Shown here piece by piece: positions 1 through 11,449 of a stretch of DNA of 64,000 bases. Source of the stretch: Phragmites australis (Eukaryota > Streptophyta > Magnoliopsida > Poales > Poaceae); the NCBI RefSeq assembly GCF_958298935.1, contig NC_084923.1, positions 2,296,501-2,360,500 of the forward strand, written 5' to 3'. The translations under genes and the position numbers were made by a program. Position 1 is the stretch's first letter, and every line of letters starts with the position of its first letter. The notes beneath the pieces were generated by a model. That model saw only the letters and a list, made by a program, of their open reading frames with translations, was not told the DNA's origin and searched no databases.

Positions 1-600
1 TGGATTACATCAATGGTACTGACTGCGGCGGAGCCCAGTGGGCCGGAGGCAGTGCAGATGCACCCAGGCCTAGATAAGATTTTAGTGCTAACTATTCTAT
101 ATTTACCACATATGAACCCCTCGGTCCAAAACCATGCAAGCCAAGCCTCAGCCGCCGAGCATGAAGCACGAGCAGACCAGAAACAAGTCAGCCCAGACGT
201 GCGTGATGCGTCAGCCCATACGTGCGTGATGCGTCAGCCCAGACGTGCGTGATGCGTGAGGCAATGGCTCGACGTCGTCGCCGCTCGGCCCCTCTTGGCT
301 CCTGCTCCCTACCCGCGCCGGCACCCTTCATCTATCACCCGTCACTAGAGTTCAAAGGACAGCTTGCCACGACTAGGGTCCCGGTGGTCCGGAGCAGCCG
401 AGCCTACCATCGTTGCAGCCTTCAGGGAACATGGTACAAGCGGCAAGTTTCCTAATTCTTTCAATTTATTTGTTCTACATCTCGCTTCTTTCAAGGGAAC
501 AGCATTGTGCTCCAGTGTTCCAATTTGATGAACTATTGCAGGGTTCGTTTAGATTTAAGTTTCAAAATTGTTGAGGTCAAGTTTTGTTTGGTAAATTACC
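1..600. other. left flank of unit A, no gene recognised
   Basis: Two short open frames (13-252 and 222-455) show no recognisable domain and are not called. The stretch contains the small 23-bp tandem repeat listed separately. Sequence similarity to unit B begins only at about 601, so this is single-copy flank within the window. Confidence 0.5.
191..259. repeat. 23-bp tandem repeat, 3 copies
   Basis: Three adjacent 23-bp units (191-213, 214-236, 237-259) share the core CGTGCGTGATGCGT and differ at two or three positions. It is a short minisatellite with no visible role. Confidence 0.9.
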
Positions 601-896
601 TCTTTTATGTTTACTATTGATAAAAATGCATGTTTAATGAGATGTGGCATGTGTCGTATTGGCATGTATACTGTTAGTTTGCACGTATTGAGGTGTATGA
701 GGTGCTGGAAAAAAAATCATCTATGAGCTCGTGGCTAGACCATAACTTCAAATATGTAAGAGTCAATAAATATATAGTTTCATGCCAAAGTAATTTTATA
801 TCACCCTTGTTTTATTTTTGCACTTTCCCCTTATTTATCTGTATCACGTAGATGGGCACTGCCAATGCGGTGCCCCCACCTCGTTTCGGCCCTAGC

Positions 897-1247
897 TTTG
901 CCCCTGCGCCAGGGTAACACACCGAGTCCCAAGACTCGCACCAACACTAGCTAGCTTATGAACCACAACATTACATGAGCGGGAATTATGCATAGCCCGG
1001 ACTTCAGTAAAATTAAGGAAAATAAGATACTGATCTCTTGAAAAAGGGCCCCGATTGGTGCAGAATCAAAGTCGGAGCCCACAAGAGCCGTCTTCAGATT
1101 AATTGCATCTGTTTCCATTTGTACCCGTGTCATTCCTGCGTACGCAGCAAAATTGAGAGCATGTAGACATGCCTCTGCTTCAGCCTGGAGAACTTCAGTG
1201 AGACACTGGAGGCGCCCTGTGTATCCGTTGGTATTGGCCGTTTGCAA
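897..1247 (-). pseudogene. RNase H-like (RVT_3-type) domain fragment, copy 1
   Basis: The minus-strand reading gives ALNFAAYAGMTRVQMETDA followed by LKTALVGSDFDSAPIGALF. This resembles the plant reverse-transcriptase-like RNase H domain (RVT_3) common in LINE-derived grass genes. Compared with the copy near 21200, one T is missing in the run at about 1030, which shifts the frame after QEI. No start codon or upstream exon is recognised, so it is a gene or LINE remnant. Related copies lie at 5452-6120 and 21095-31030. Confidence 0.6.
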
Positions 1248-1560
1248 TTCGGCGTTCTTGTGCTACCTGGAAGCTAAAAGATCTCGGCTATGCAGCTGTG
1301 CTAGACATTCAGCAACAATGGTAAGAACTTATTGGTTGTATCAGCTTTTTTTTTTTGAAACCATGCTGTATCAGAAATTTCAGAATATGCTTGAAGTCCA
1401 AGGAGGGGCAGGGCAATTGCCTTCATGTTTTTTTTTAATAAAAAAACTAGGGTTAATTGCAGAGAGAAGAAATTGCAAGTACTTGCTAGCTTGGCCACCA
1501 TCTAAACATCATAGTACAACATCCAAGGTGTTAGACCCAGATCAGCAACTAAGAAGATGT

Positions 1561-2271
1561 TGAATAAATATCATATAAATTTCTTTTGAAATAGATGATC
1601 TTCTTCTATTTGCTCACCCAATGCACTCAAAACAAATAGCGAAAGAAAAATCGAAGAGAAAAAAATGTTGTAACCAAAAACATCAAAGAAGTCATGGCTC
1701 TCTTGGATATACATATATGGGAACATCAAGTGATGAGGGAGTGAGAGACGGAGGGACCGAGGGGGGGGGGGGGCGAGAGATGAGGGAGAGGGACGAGTAG
1801 ACGACAGACGAGTGGGTGGAGTGGCTTTGTAGCTGGTATATCTTCAGATTTCAAATGGGCGGGTGGCCCTGCAGGTGAAAAATTAAACTTGAGCCCTAAC
1901 TTGGTTCGGGTTGAAGCCCCAACCTGACAATCCCGCGGGACCCCTGCCGGGTTTGAAACCCGCGGGGATCCAACCCGGCGGAGCCAGCTGCCATCCCTAC
2001 GCCCATGGAATGACTGGTGCTATTTGTGCTCCTATTTAGGGATACGAGTTTTGTATTTTTTTAATATTGAGGTAACTCAATTTTTTTTAAAAAAATAGAC
2101 TAAAGATTTACTCCCATTTAATTAAGTGAGATAAAAAATGAACAAACAGTGATCCAAAACTACTGTCGCTTTTACTAGACGCAGCAATACTACTGTCGCT
2201 TTTACTAGACGCAGCAATTCACATGCTACAAAGTACGGAGCGTGCTGGACTGCTGGTCATATTCCACTCAC
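1561..2271. other. intergenic, simple repeats only
   Basis: No gene is recognised. It contains an 11-12 base G run near 1761, an AT-rich block at about 2040-2130 that resembles the AAE upstream blocks at 9960 and 35770, and a 30-bp direct duplication (actactgtcgcttttact core) at about 2159-2218. Confidence 0.5.
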
Positions 2272-2470
2272 CACATCACCGCGCACGACGCCGAAGCGGG
2301 TGGCGACCGCGCCGGCCACGCTGAGTCGCTGACGCACCGGTCCCGCGCTTCCCACCACGTCTGCCGCCTCTCCCCGTACACGGCCGCGCGCTCGATGAAG
2401 CTGAGCGGCGACAGCGGCGCGTAGCTGGCCGCGCACCGTGCCGGCTTCTGTGTCCAGCAGTATCTCTGCC
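2272..2470 (-). pseudogene. orphan AAE first exon
   Basis: The minus strand encodes [20 protein letters not shown] and then WWEARDRC, the N-terminal segment of plant acyl-activating enzymes. It still ends in a GTGAGT donor (2271-2266). After DRCV the frame is lost, because it carries an extra 8 bp (CAGCGACT-like) relative to the intact exons at 9330 and 35124. Part of the [14 protein letters not shown] stretch is also deleted. No matching second exon lies downstream on the minus strand within the window, so it is a relic of a lost AAE copy. Confidence 0.75.
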
Positions 2471-2597
2471 CCCTTTTCTTCGGCCTCCTCTTGTGCATCA
2501 CAGGAGTTTCAAGATACATAGATTTTACCGATGTCGAGGTGAACGATGGTGATATCATGTATGCAACCACAGGGGCGTTGTATTGGCAATAGGCCAA

Positions 2598-4351
2598 CTA
2601 CAACCTGCTTCTGCCTTGCTTAAGGCTTCCCATGGCCATGGCCTTCTCTCTTAGCAGATACTTCTGTGTCTTACCCGTCGCAGTCTTGGGTAGGTCGGCG
2701 AACACCACCGTTCTCGGCGCCATGTAACGCGGCAACCGTGCTCTGCAGAACTCGGTGATGTCATCCGCTGTAGTTCTTGCTCCGTCCTTCAGCGTGACGA
2801 ACGCGCACGGCGTCTCTCCCCAGTGATCGTCCGGCCTCGCGACCACCGCGGCGTCGAGCACCGCAGGGTGCCCAAACAGCACAGACTCCACCTCGATCGA
2901 GCTGATGTTCTCACCGCCCGATATAATGATGTCCTTGGACCGGTCCTTCAGCTGGAGGTACCCGTCCGGGTGCCGCACGCCGAGGTCACCCGTGCGCAGC
3001 CACCCGCCGCGCATGGTCTCCTCCGTGGCGGCCGCGTCTTTGTAGTACCCGCTCATGACCGTGTTCCCGCGGAGCATGACCTCGCCGACGGTGCGCCCGT
3101 CGGAGGGCAAGGTCTCCATGGTCATGGGGTCCTTGATGACCATGTCCTGAAGCATGAGGTGGGGAACGCCCTGCAGCGTCCTGATCCGGGAGCGCTCGGC
3201 GAGCGGCAACGCGTCCCACTCGGGCTTCCACGCGCAGAGCGTAGCCGGCCCGTACGTCTCGGTGAGGCCGTACCCGTGCATGACGTCGAAGCCGAGCTCC
3301 TCCATCTTAGCCAGGACCTGCGGAGGCGCCGGCGCGCCGCCCGTCGATATACGGACCCTCCTCGGCAGTGGCTTCCGCTCCGAGGCCGGCGCGTTCACGA
3401 TCATGTTGAGCACCGTGGGCGCGCCGCCCATGTTGGTCACCCCGTGGAGCGCGATCTGCTCGAAGATGACTTTGGGCGCCACACTCCCGACGCAGACGCT
3501 CGTGCCTCCCTGCGCCGCGGTGCCCCACACCATGCACCACCCGTTGCAGTGGAACATGGGCACGGTCCAGAGGTAAACCGGCATGGTCGCCATGTCGTTG
3601 AGGAGCACTGTGGCCAGCGAGTTCAGGTACGCGCCGCGGTGGCTGTAGATGACGCCCTTCGGCCTCGACGTTGTCCCCGACGTGTAGTTCAGGGATATGG
3701 GGTCACGCTCGTCGGTCGGCCACCTGATATCGAAGCCGCGTGGCGCACTCCGCAGAAGAGCTTCGTAATCCATGACGCTGCCGTCGTTGTCGTCGTCGTC
3801 GGAGATTGTGATGAGGAGAGGAAGGTTGTCTTTGCCGTCGGCGAGGAGCCTCAGGGCGTCGTGGGCGACGGCGAGGAACTGCGACTCGACGAGGAAAACC
3901 TTGGCGTCCGAGTGTTTCACCAGAACTGACACCATGGACGCGTCGTGCCGGGTGTTCAGCGTGCAGAGAACACCGCCGGTCATCGGCACGCTGAAATGAA
4001 GCTCGTACATCGCCGGTATGTTCGAGGCAATGACCGCGACCTGATCGGCAAAGCACAGAGTAGTAGCTCAGCTGTTCATCTTCTTGGGGGTTGGGTTTGA
4101 CAACGCAAAAAAAAAAAGAAAACGGAACAGCTTGTCAAGCTCCAGTCACTTACCACGTCTCGGCGGCCGACGCCGCGGTGCGCGAGCGCGGACGCCCCGG
4201 CGAGGCACCGTTCTCGCGTCTCGCGCCACGAGTAACGCTTGTCGCCGCAGACGACGGCCGTGCGGCCACCGTACACGAGAGCGGCGCGCTCCAAGAAGCT
4301 GAGCGGCGTGAGCGGCACGTAGTTCGCAGCGCACCACTTGGATCCTTCCAT
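2598..4351 (-). CDS. AAE: acyl-activating enzyme (acyl-CoA synthetase), peroxisomal type, gene AAE-A
   Basis: Two exons, 4154-4351 (66 codons from ATG) and 2598-4040, flank a 113-bp GTAAGT...CAG intron in phase 0 and give 546 aa. The enzyme is an AMP-forming ligase of the ANL superfamily that joins a carboxylate to CoA through an acyl-adenylate. Visible motifs are the phosphate-binding [11 protein letters not shown] (about 185-195), [11 protein letters not shown], the [11 protein letters not shown] and [10 protein letters not shown] hinge region, and the catalytic lysine in TATGKTQK (about K523). The C-terminus SRL is a canonical PTS1, so it should enter peroxisomes. The length matches the plant AAE1/benzoate- or butyrate-CoA ligase-like family. 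The acid substrate cannot be read from sequence. All motifs are intact and no stop is seen. The gene is absent from unit B. Confidence 0.9.
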
Positions 4352-5451
4352 GGCAGCAGCGTGTATGCGAAATGGGATGGCTCTCCCTAGTCCCTGTTAG
4401 CTTCTTCGACTAAGTACAAACCATCAAGATGGTCATGTTAATATTGTGTCTAATCTCACTAATAATATTTTATTATGATAATATTGATTAGTTGTATTTT
4501 ATATGGACTATTTATTTAGATATTTAATTTTTTTCTAAGCATATATTTGGTATGGTTCCTTCTTCTTTTTTACAATAACCTCAAATTATTTTATTCAGAC
4601 TTTTTATTTAAATATTTTGCTTTTCAAATCGTATGGAAATTAAACTGCTAATTGATTTATAGTTATTAATTTTAAATTTATCTATTTATTAATCATATTT
4701 GATATGTACTGTTTGGTTTAATCTAGACCATTAAAAATTCAAAACAACGAGTGGTCTAGATTTTTTTTTATCAACGTGGTAATTTCGTAACCTTAAGAAG
4801 GAACATGATGATTTCTTTTTCTTTCTCAAATATTAAGATAATAGATGCGATCCAATTATCCAAAGTGTTAGTGGGTAACAAAACAAACAAATGAAACGTT
4901 ATCTTATACTAGTACTCCATCAAAATATGTATCGTTTTAAAAAAGTTCTGTCAAATTTTTAATACTTTGATAATAATACTTTTCAAAATATTTAGTTTGA
5001 AAACCTTAAAATTATATGTGTAGATTTATCTTTAAAAATATTTTTATGATATCGCAAATTTAATAAATTTTATAAATGTATTTTAATAGAAAAATTATGA
5101 TCAAAACAATTCACTAGAGATAATGTTTTATTCAAAATGATATAAATTTATGATAAAAAAAAAGTACATGCATGCATCATGGCATCATGCCAGTGGAATC
5201 TATTCAATATTTGCTCTTGGAGTTGGCCCGGCGGCTCTATTACCAAGTGCATTGAACAAGTCTGATTTCCTTTCTCGAGCACGCCAAAATTGTGTTCTGA
5301 ATGCAATCTTTTTCTTTTTCTGTTCTCCACTTTCATTAGCACTAGCATTATGTGATTTGACAGGTACCAGATTGCAGCATTATTTACCCGTTGTTTTTTG
5401 AGATGGAAAGGGACTCAGGCCAAATCAGCGGCCACTAATCGATGCACCCCT
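4352..5451. other. AT-rich intergenic region upstream of AAE-A, with a possible degenerate Stowaway-like element
   Basis: This region lies upstream of AAE-A. A stretch at about 4911-5165 begins tactccatcaaaatatgta and ends in a related inverted sequence, resembling a decayed Stowaway/Mariner MITE, but its termini are too eroded to be sure. No coding sequence is recognised. Confidence 0.35.
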
Positions 5452-6120
5452 CGTTTCAGCTCTAACTTTGTCCTTGCACCCCCAGTCCCGTGACCCGCAC
5501 CGACACTAGCTAGCTTGAGCCACAGCATTACATGAGCGGGGATTATGCATAGCCTGGACTTCAGTAAAATTAAGAAAAATAAGATATTTGATTTTTAAAA
5601 AAAAGATAAATCGTAAATAATTATATAATCTATAATATATTATCTATTGTGAGGATGTCATATGAGGTCGGATCTCATTACATAACAATGACATATAAAA
5701 AATATAGTAAATTATTCAGTAGTAAATAGTAGAATCTCTCATTAAAAAAAAAAGACCGGATTGGCGTGGAACCTAAGTTGGAGCTGACAAGAGCCGTCTT
5801 CAGATTAATTGCACCCGTTTCAATTTGTACCAATTTGTACCCATGTCATTCCTGCCTCGGCAGAAAAATTGAGAGCATGTAGACATGCATCTGTTTCAGC
5901 CAGGAGACATACTGGAGGCGCCCTGTAATTGCATCCGTTTCAATTTGTTCCAATCTGTACCCATGTCATTCCTGCCTCCGCAGCAAAATTGAGAGCATGT
6001 AGACACGCCTCTGCTTCAGCCTGGAGAGCTTAGTGACATATTGGAGGCGCCCTGTGTATCCGTTGGTATTGGCCGTTTGCAATTCGGCGTGCTGAATCGT
6101 TCTTGTGCTACCAGGAAGCT
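5452..6120 (-). pseudogene. RNase H-like fragment, copy 2, rearranged
   Basis: This is homologous to the fragment at 897-1247 but scrambled. An AT-rich block (about 5590-5755) interrupts it, and the central part is tandemly duplicated (5807-5929 and 5930-6054, about 124 bp each). No continuous frame remains. Its downstream part (about 5940-6380) appears to be one arm of the recombination that produced the AAE-A-free arrangement in unit B. Confidence 0.6.
5807..6054. repeat. about 124-bp tandem duplication
   Basis: Two adjacent copies both run from the attgca(c/t)ccgtttcaat motif to ggaggcgccctgt. They differ at several positions. Copy 1 of the RNase H-like fragment has only one such segment. 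Confidence 0.8.
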
Positions 6121-6433
6121 AAAAGATCTCGGCTATGCAGCTGTGCTAGACATTCAGCGACAATGGTAAGAACTTATTGGTTGTATCAGCTTTTTTTTTA
6201 AACCATGCTGTATCAGAAATTTCAGAATATGCTTGCAGTCCAAGGAGGGGCAGGGCAATGGCCTTCATGTTTTTTTTTTCAAAAAAAATTTGGATTAATT
6301 GCAGAGATAAGAAATTGCAAGTACTTGCCTGCTTGGCCACCAGCTAAACATCATAGGACAACATCCAAGGCAGTGTTTCGATCAGGCAAATAATATAATG
6401 CACAGTGTTTGAATCAGGCAAATAATCTTACAG

Positions 6434-9400
6434 TTAGCTATTGGCAGTCTTTGTCAGGCTGCCCATAGCCCGGGCCTTCTCCCGAAGAACAAACTTCTGC
6501 GTCTTCCCCGTCGATGTCTTGGGCAAATCCTCAAACACCACCGTCTTCGGTGCCATGTAATGGGGCAGCCTCTCCCGGCAAAAACTTATGATCTGGGCTT
6601 CCGTGGCGCTGGCGCTGTCCTTCAGCTTGACAAACGCGCAAGGCGTCTCACCCCAGTAGTCATCTGGCCTGGCCACGACCGCCGCCTCGAGCACCGCGGG
6701 GTGGCTGAAGATCACCGACTCCACCTCGATCGAGCTGATGTTCTCGCCGCCGGAAATGATGATGTCCTTGCCCCGGTCCTTGAGCTGAATGTACCCGTCC
6801 GGGTGCCGCACGGCGAGGTCACCGGTGTGCAGCCACCCACCGGCCATTGATTCTTTCGTCGCGTTGATGTCCTTGTAATACCCGCTCATCACGGTGTTGC
6901 CTCGAAACATCACCTCGCCCACCATCTGGCCGTCGTACGGAACGCTCTTCATCGTGTCCGGGTTCTTGACGTCGACATCCTGCATCGCGATGTGGTGGAA
7001 CCCCTGGCGCGCCTTCAGCTGCGCGCGCTCCTCCGCCGGCAACGCGTCCCACTCCGGCATCCACGTGCAGACCGTCGCCGGTCCGTACGTCTCGGTGAGG
7101 CCGTACATGTGGTATACCACAAACCCGTGCTCCTCCATCGCGAACAAGACACGCGGCGGCGGCGGCGCTCCGCCCGTCATGACGCGCACCGGCCCCGGCA
7201 GCGGCTTGCGGTCTGCGGCCGGCGCGTTCACGATCATGTTGAGAACCGTGGGCGCGCCGCCCATGTGCGTGACCTTGTGCCGTGCGATGCTGTCGAAGAT
7301 GACCTTCGCCGTGAAGCGGCGGAGGCAGACGTTAGTGCCGCCCTGCATGGCGACGCCCCACGGAAGGTTCCAGCCGTTGCTGTGGAACATCGGCACGGTC
7401 CACAGGTACGTCGGCATGGTGGTGATGTCGTACGCGAGGACCGAGGCGATGGTGTTGAGGTACGCGCCGCGGTGGTTGTAGACCACGCCCTTGGGCCTCG
7501 ACGTCGTGCCGGACGTGTAGTTCAGCGTAATCGGGTCCAGCTCGCTCACCGGCCACCGGATGTCGAACTGGGAAGCTGCGTTCTTGACGAGATTTTCGTA
7601 GTCGTCGGAGTCGGTGTCTGAGATGGTTAGAAGAACAGGAAGGGTGGCGGTGTTGGACTCAGCGAGGCGCTTCAGCGCGGCTCTCCCGACGTCGAGGAGT
7701 TCCGACTCGACGAAGAACACCTTGGCGCCAGAGTGCTTCAGTAGAGCGGACACCATTGCTGCGTCATGCCGCGTGTTGAACGTGCAGAGGACTGCCCCGG
7801 CCATGGGCACGGCGAAGTGCAGCTCGTACATAGCCGGCACGTTTGGGCTGAGGACAGCGACCTGAATATTGATGGCATGGTTAGCGATTTTTCAGAATTG
7901 CACGATCGAGCTTCAGATGTCTTGTAGATGAAACAATACGAAAAACAGTTACGTCTTCTAGATATAACAATAGGATTTTGCTTTGCAAGGAAATGACATT
8001 TTCGAGCTATGAACACGTCTCTTTCCATGTGTGTCGTATCCTCATAGTTCATATCTGAAAAAGCAGATATAGCTAACTCTAACGCCCAGGGAACGAGTAG
8101 TGCTATTTGTGCTCCCGTCGTTTTCACTAGACGCAGGCAATTCACATGCTACACAGTACGGAGCTTGCTGGCGGCTGGTCATATTCCACTCACCACATCA
8201 CCACGCACGACGCCGACGCTGAGTCGCTGACGCACCGGTCCGGCGCTTCTCTCCACGTGTGCTGCCTCTCCCCGTACACCACGGCGGCGCGGCCCCCATA
8301 CACGGCCGCGGCAAGCTCGATGAAGCTGAGCGGCGACAGCAGCGCGCAGTTGGCTGCGCACCGCACCGTGCCGGCCTCTGTGTCCAGCAGTATCTCTGCC
8401 CCCTTCTCTTCGGTCTCCTCTTCACCTCCCGCGAGGAAGGAGAGTAAAGATGCGAGAGCAGGAGAACAAAGAACCGGGCCGGTGGCATTCCCGTGGAGTA
8501 CGAATAAGGCTTGAAAGTCTTCCTTCGTATTGATGGTGAGAAAGCAAACGCGCGCGCGCCCGGGGTGGGTGGGGTGGGTGGGGCAGTGGAGGCTAGAAGA
8601 ATAGCGGGGCTGATGCTGGTGTCATCCGATGCTGCTGCTGATGTCCTTTCTCATCCTAAAAAATGGGCCCTATTTATCCGGAATGGGATCCCCTGACGTT
8701 ACGTTAGAGAGCAGTCCAATCAATTTTGGACGTCCGATCTGGAACCGACGGATCAGATGGTCTGCTACAGTACCACGGTAAACAGTAGAAGATATACAGT
8801 ACCATGTGAACAGTAGCAAAAAATATTGTTTGTCACTGTAGCTACGTCAGAGAACTGTATCAACAGACACAAATTACTGTGCTCCTCTGACGTAAAACGA
8901 GCTACGTCAGAGGAACCTTTTCCCTATTTATCCCTTGAAGTCACGACGGCGTGTTTTCCCTATAAGAACTATCCAATCTTTAATCGACATCCAAGATTGA
9001 ATCTCAATTTTATTAGGCAATAACGCTTTTCAATTTTTTTGCAACATTTTTCTGTCACATATTGATAATTTTCCTACAAAGTTTCCAATAACTAGTTTAA
9101 CGTTTTTCCAATTAATTATGCAATATTTTCCGACTCTACCCTTATTTCAGGGGCTGGATCTCGATCCAGCACTAACAATCTCAATCCAGCACTAACAATC
9201 ATGGAGCTAAAGGTTCCCAAACAGTGCCACTACTGACATGATAATATGCAAAGAAAACAAAAGTATAGAGAAAGCAGCAAGGCAGCAAATGCCGGCCACG
9301 AGACAAGAGCGATGCCAGTTTCCACTCACCACATCACCACGCGCGACGCCGAAGCGGGTGGCGAGCGCGGCCGCCACGCGGACGCACCGGTCCCGCACCT

Positions 9401-9800
9401 CCCTCCACGTGCGCCGCCGCTCCCCGTACACCACGGCGGCGCGGTCCCCGTACACGGCCGCGGCGCGCTCGATGAAGCTGATCGGCGACAGCGGCGCGTA
9501 GTTGGCCGCGCACCGCACCGTGCCGGCCTCCATGTCCAGCACCTCTCCATCTTCCTCGTCCACCTCCCCTCCTCCTCCAGCGAGGCTTAAAGATCCGAGA
9601 TCCGCCGGAGGGGACGACCCGCGCGGGTGGCATGATGGCGATAAAGTAAACGCGCGCGGGCGCGCGAGGTGATTAGGATAATCCAACTGTGGAATAGAAT
9701 AATAGCGGGGCTGATGCTGTAGGTTTGATCTGATACTACCGCTGATGCTGCTGCGCTGGTGAAATACTCTATGGAACGCAAAGGCCGCGGCTATCCTCAT
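6434..9800 (-). CDS. AAE: acyl-activating enzyme with N-terminal extension, gene AAE-B (unit A)
   Basis: Proposed exons are 9330-9800 (157 codons, ATG at 9800) and 6434-7861 (475 codons plus TAA). Both have proper splice sites (GTGAGT and CAG) and join in phase 0 to a 632-aa protein. The N-terminus ([13 protein letters not shown], then QPRYYS) is Arg-rich and lacks acidic residues, like a mitochondrial or plastid transit peptide. An internal Met before [11 protein letters not shown] is where shorter family members start. Motifs include [11 protein letters not shown] (about 272-282), [21 protein letters not shown] and the catalytic lysine in TSTGKTQK (about K610). The C-terminus TKTANS is not a PTS1. 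The 1,468-bp intron contains a decayed copy of exon 1 (8194-8410). One substitution breaks the usual MFHCNGW motif (MFHSNGW). Exon 2 is certain; the join to the distant exon 1 is inferred. Confidence 0.7.
8194..8410 (-). pseudogene. decayed AAE first exon inside the AAE-B intron
   Basis: The minus strand reads [20 protein letters not shown] and VYGERQHTW, and the donor GTGAGT at 8193-8188 is kept. A deletion of about 24 bp and the 8-bp insertion seen at 2272 together put the GDV end out of frame with the start. If spliced to exon 2, it would not make a continuous protein. Confidence 0.75.
8562..8583 (+). other. G-quadruplex-type motif
   Basis: Five G runs of 3-4 are separated by single T residues (GGGGTGGGTGGGGTGGGTGG). 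It lies within the AAE-B intron just upstream of the decayed exon. Unit B has a 19-G run at the equivalent place (about 34133-34151). Confidence 0.7.
8680..8924. mobile_element. MULE-like MITE, unit A only
   Basis: This 245-bp insertion is flanked by TATTTATCC on both sides (9-11 bp target duplication). Its ends are imperfect inverted repeats (GGAATGGGATCCCCTGACGT against GGAAAAGGTTCCTCTGACGT). Unit B has the empty site GGGCCCTATTTATCCCTTGA at about 34728. The 9-11 bp duplication fits Mutator-like elements. It inserted after the segmental duplication. Confidence 0.75.
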
Positions 9801-10506
9801 GGCTTGCGACACCGCTTTCTGCTGCTGCTGCTAATGCTCAGCGTGTGACTCTCAGGTTGGTCTGGGCATGTAAGGTTTTGGGGTGAGAAGCTGGGGGGGG
9901 GGGGGGTCTTTGGAGAGGGATAGACAGCTACACGCTTCCTGGGCTCGTGGTTATTGTATAGGGATATAAGTTTTGTATTTTTTAATTATTGAGTTGATTA
10001 AAACTTAGAAAAAATGAATTAGAGATTTAATCTCGTCTAATTAAGTTAAAAAAAACTAAGTAGCGATCAGAACTAATCTTGAGTACTCACTTACATTCCT
10101 AGTATTAAAGAACAATTGAGACAGTAGAGTCAGAGAGAGATTAAGAATGAAATCGACGATTCTTTTCATTACTCTTATGTTTGTTGGGGAGACATCTACC
10201 GGTTCGTATCAGTGGGAAGTAGTAGGAAGCAGCTCGTGTAGAACTGTTGATACAGCTTTGCTATGGAAGCTGGCGTTAACGCAGATCAATTCGGAAATGG
10301 ATTGGAAATGAACAGTCTGTCTGTCTGCTATGCTCAGCTTGTGAACTGCTATGGAAGCTCGTGTAGTCCTTTTTTTTCCTTTCTTTTTTCTTTTCTTGCC
10401 GAATGTCACTCCTCCGGTCCTCCATTAATTTCCTTGCATCGTCAAATCGTTTCGCAAGATACATGTTGAACAAACGCTTATTTAATTAAAAACAAGGAAC
10501 ACATAA
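9801..10506. promoter_or_regulatory. upstream region of AAE-B
   Basis: This is the 5' flank of the AAE-B first exon on the minus strand, conserved in unit B (35604-36300). It includes a 12-14 base G run near 9894 that is only 6 G in unit B. A core promoter cannot be assigned with confidence, and no coding sequence is seen. Confidence 0.3.
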
Positions 10507-10967
10507 GGTCAGCTTCAGCAGTGTAGGTATCTAGTGCTACAGTACACCACAAATCACTGGAAATTCATCTCCAGCGAATCCACTATCCGTGCTACAGTGG
10601 TGCGGAGGGGGTATGGTGCTGTAATTTTGCTGGCTGCTGTAGTAGTACGGACACTGTAGCAACACTGTTCACAAGGCTGGCAAATAGATCCGGAGGGAGG
10701 AAAGCACTGTAGCAATACTGTTCACAAATCTGGCAGCAGATCCGGAGAAAGGAAAACACTGTAAAAAACTGTGTCGATACTGTACCAGTACTGTTTATAG
10801 AGGCTGCTAGTGGATTCAGAGGAGGAAAAGAATAATAGAAGGTAAGAAATAAAGTAGTTGTTGAAGATAAAAAAAATAAAAGATGTTGTAATAGTGATAA
10901 AGAATGCTGTAATATTATTTTTAAGAATGAAAATTTAAAATAGCTGCTGAAGATGGTGGAGATGGCA
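10507..10967. mobile_element. Tourist-like MITE, unit A only
   Basis: This 461-bp insertion is bounded by TAA duplications (10504-10506 and 10968-10970). The ends GGTCAGCTTCAGCAG and GGAGATGGCA are only weakly inverted. Unit B lacks it at about 36318 (acacatacgacactt). The inside holds several CACTGTAGCAA-type and ACTGTTCAC repeats. PIF/Harbinger assignment rests on the 3-bp target site. Confidence 0.6.
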
Positions 10968-11449
10968 TAAGACACTTTAATTCCCACAAGAATTGTTGAA
11001 AATTCCAACGTTCAACACTAACTGAAGCAGTCTAAAGAACACTTGTTCAACACTAACTGCTTTCCTTTCGAGATTCGTAAACTTTCTTGGAAGGGCGAGC
11101 ACTGAAGCAGGCGTCTCTGATGGACTTACATAAATAATCCTACCTGTTTCTACTATACCACTACATATAACTCTGGTTCATGAAAGTAGCTCATCATAGG
11201 TTTAGGCTGCAGTATATGCTTGCTCTTGGAGATCTCTGCAGTATAAATAAACCATTCTACCAAGTTTGTCAACAATGCTGACGTTATTACAGCAGACTAC
11301 GGAGACAAAAGTATAACTGGCTTTCCATCTTCTTCAGTAGCTTGCCTGAGCAAAAGGAGAAGCACTTGAGCTCATCAAATATATCCATCCTTGTGCCCGT
11401 GAAGAAATGTCCAGAATGGCACTTGTTTGTTTCAAGTTTGTCGAACTTT

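Noticed and set aside
2823..3929. Long plus-strand ORF (368 codons) opposite AAE-A
   Set aside because: It is the GC-rich shadow of the AAE catalytic exon. It is Arg/His/Pro-rich with no domain, and the equivalent frames recur opposite the other AAE exons.
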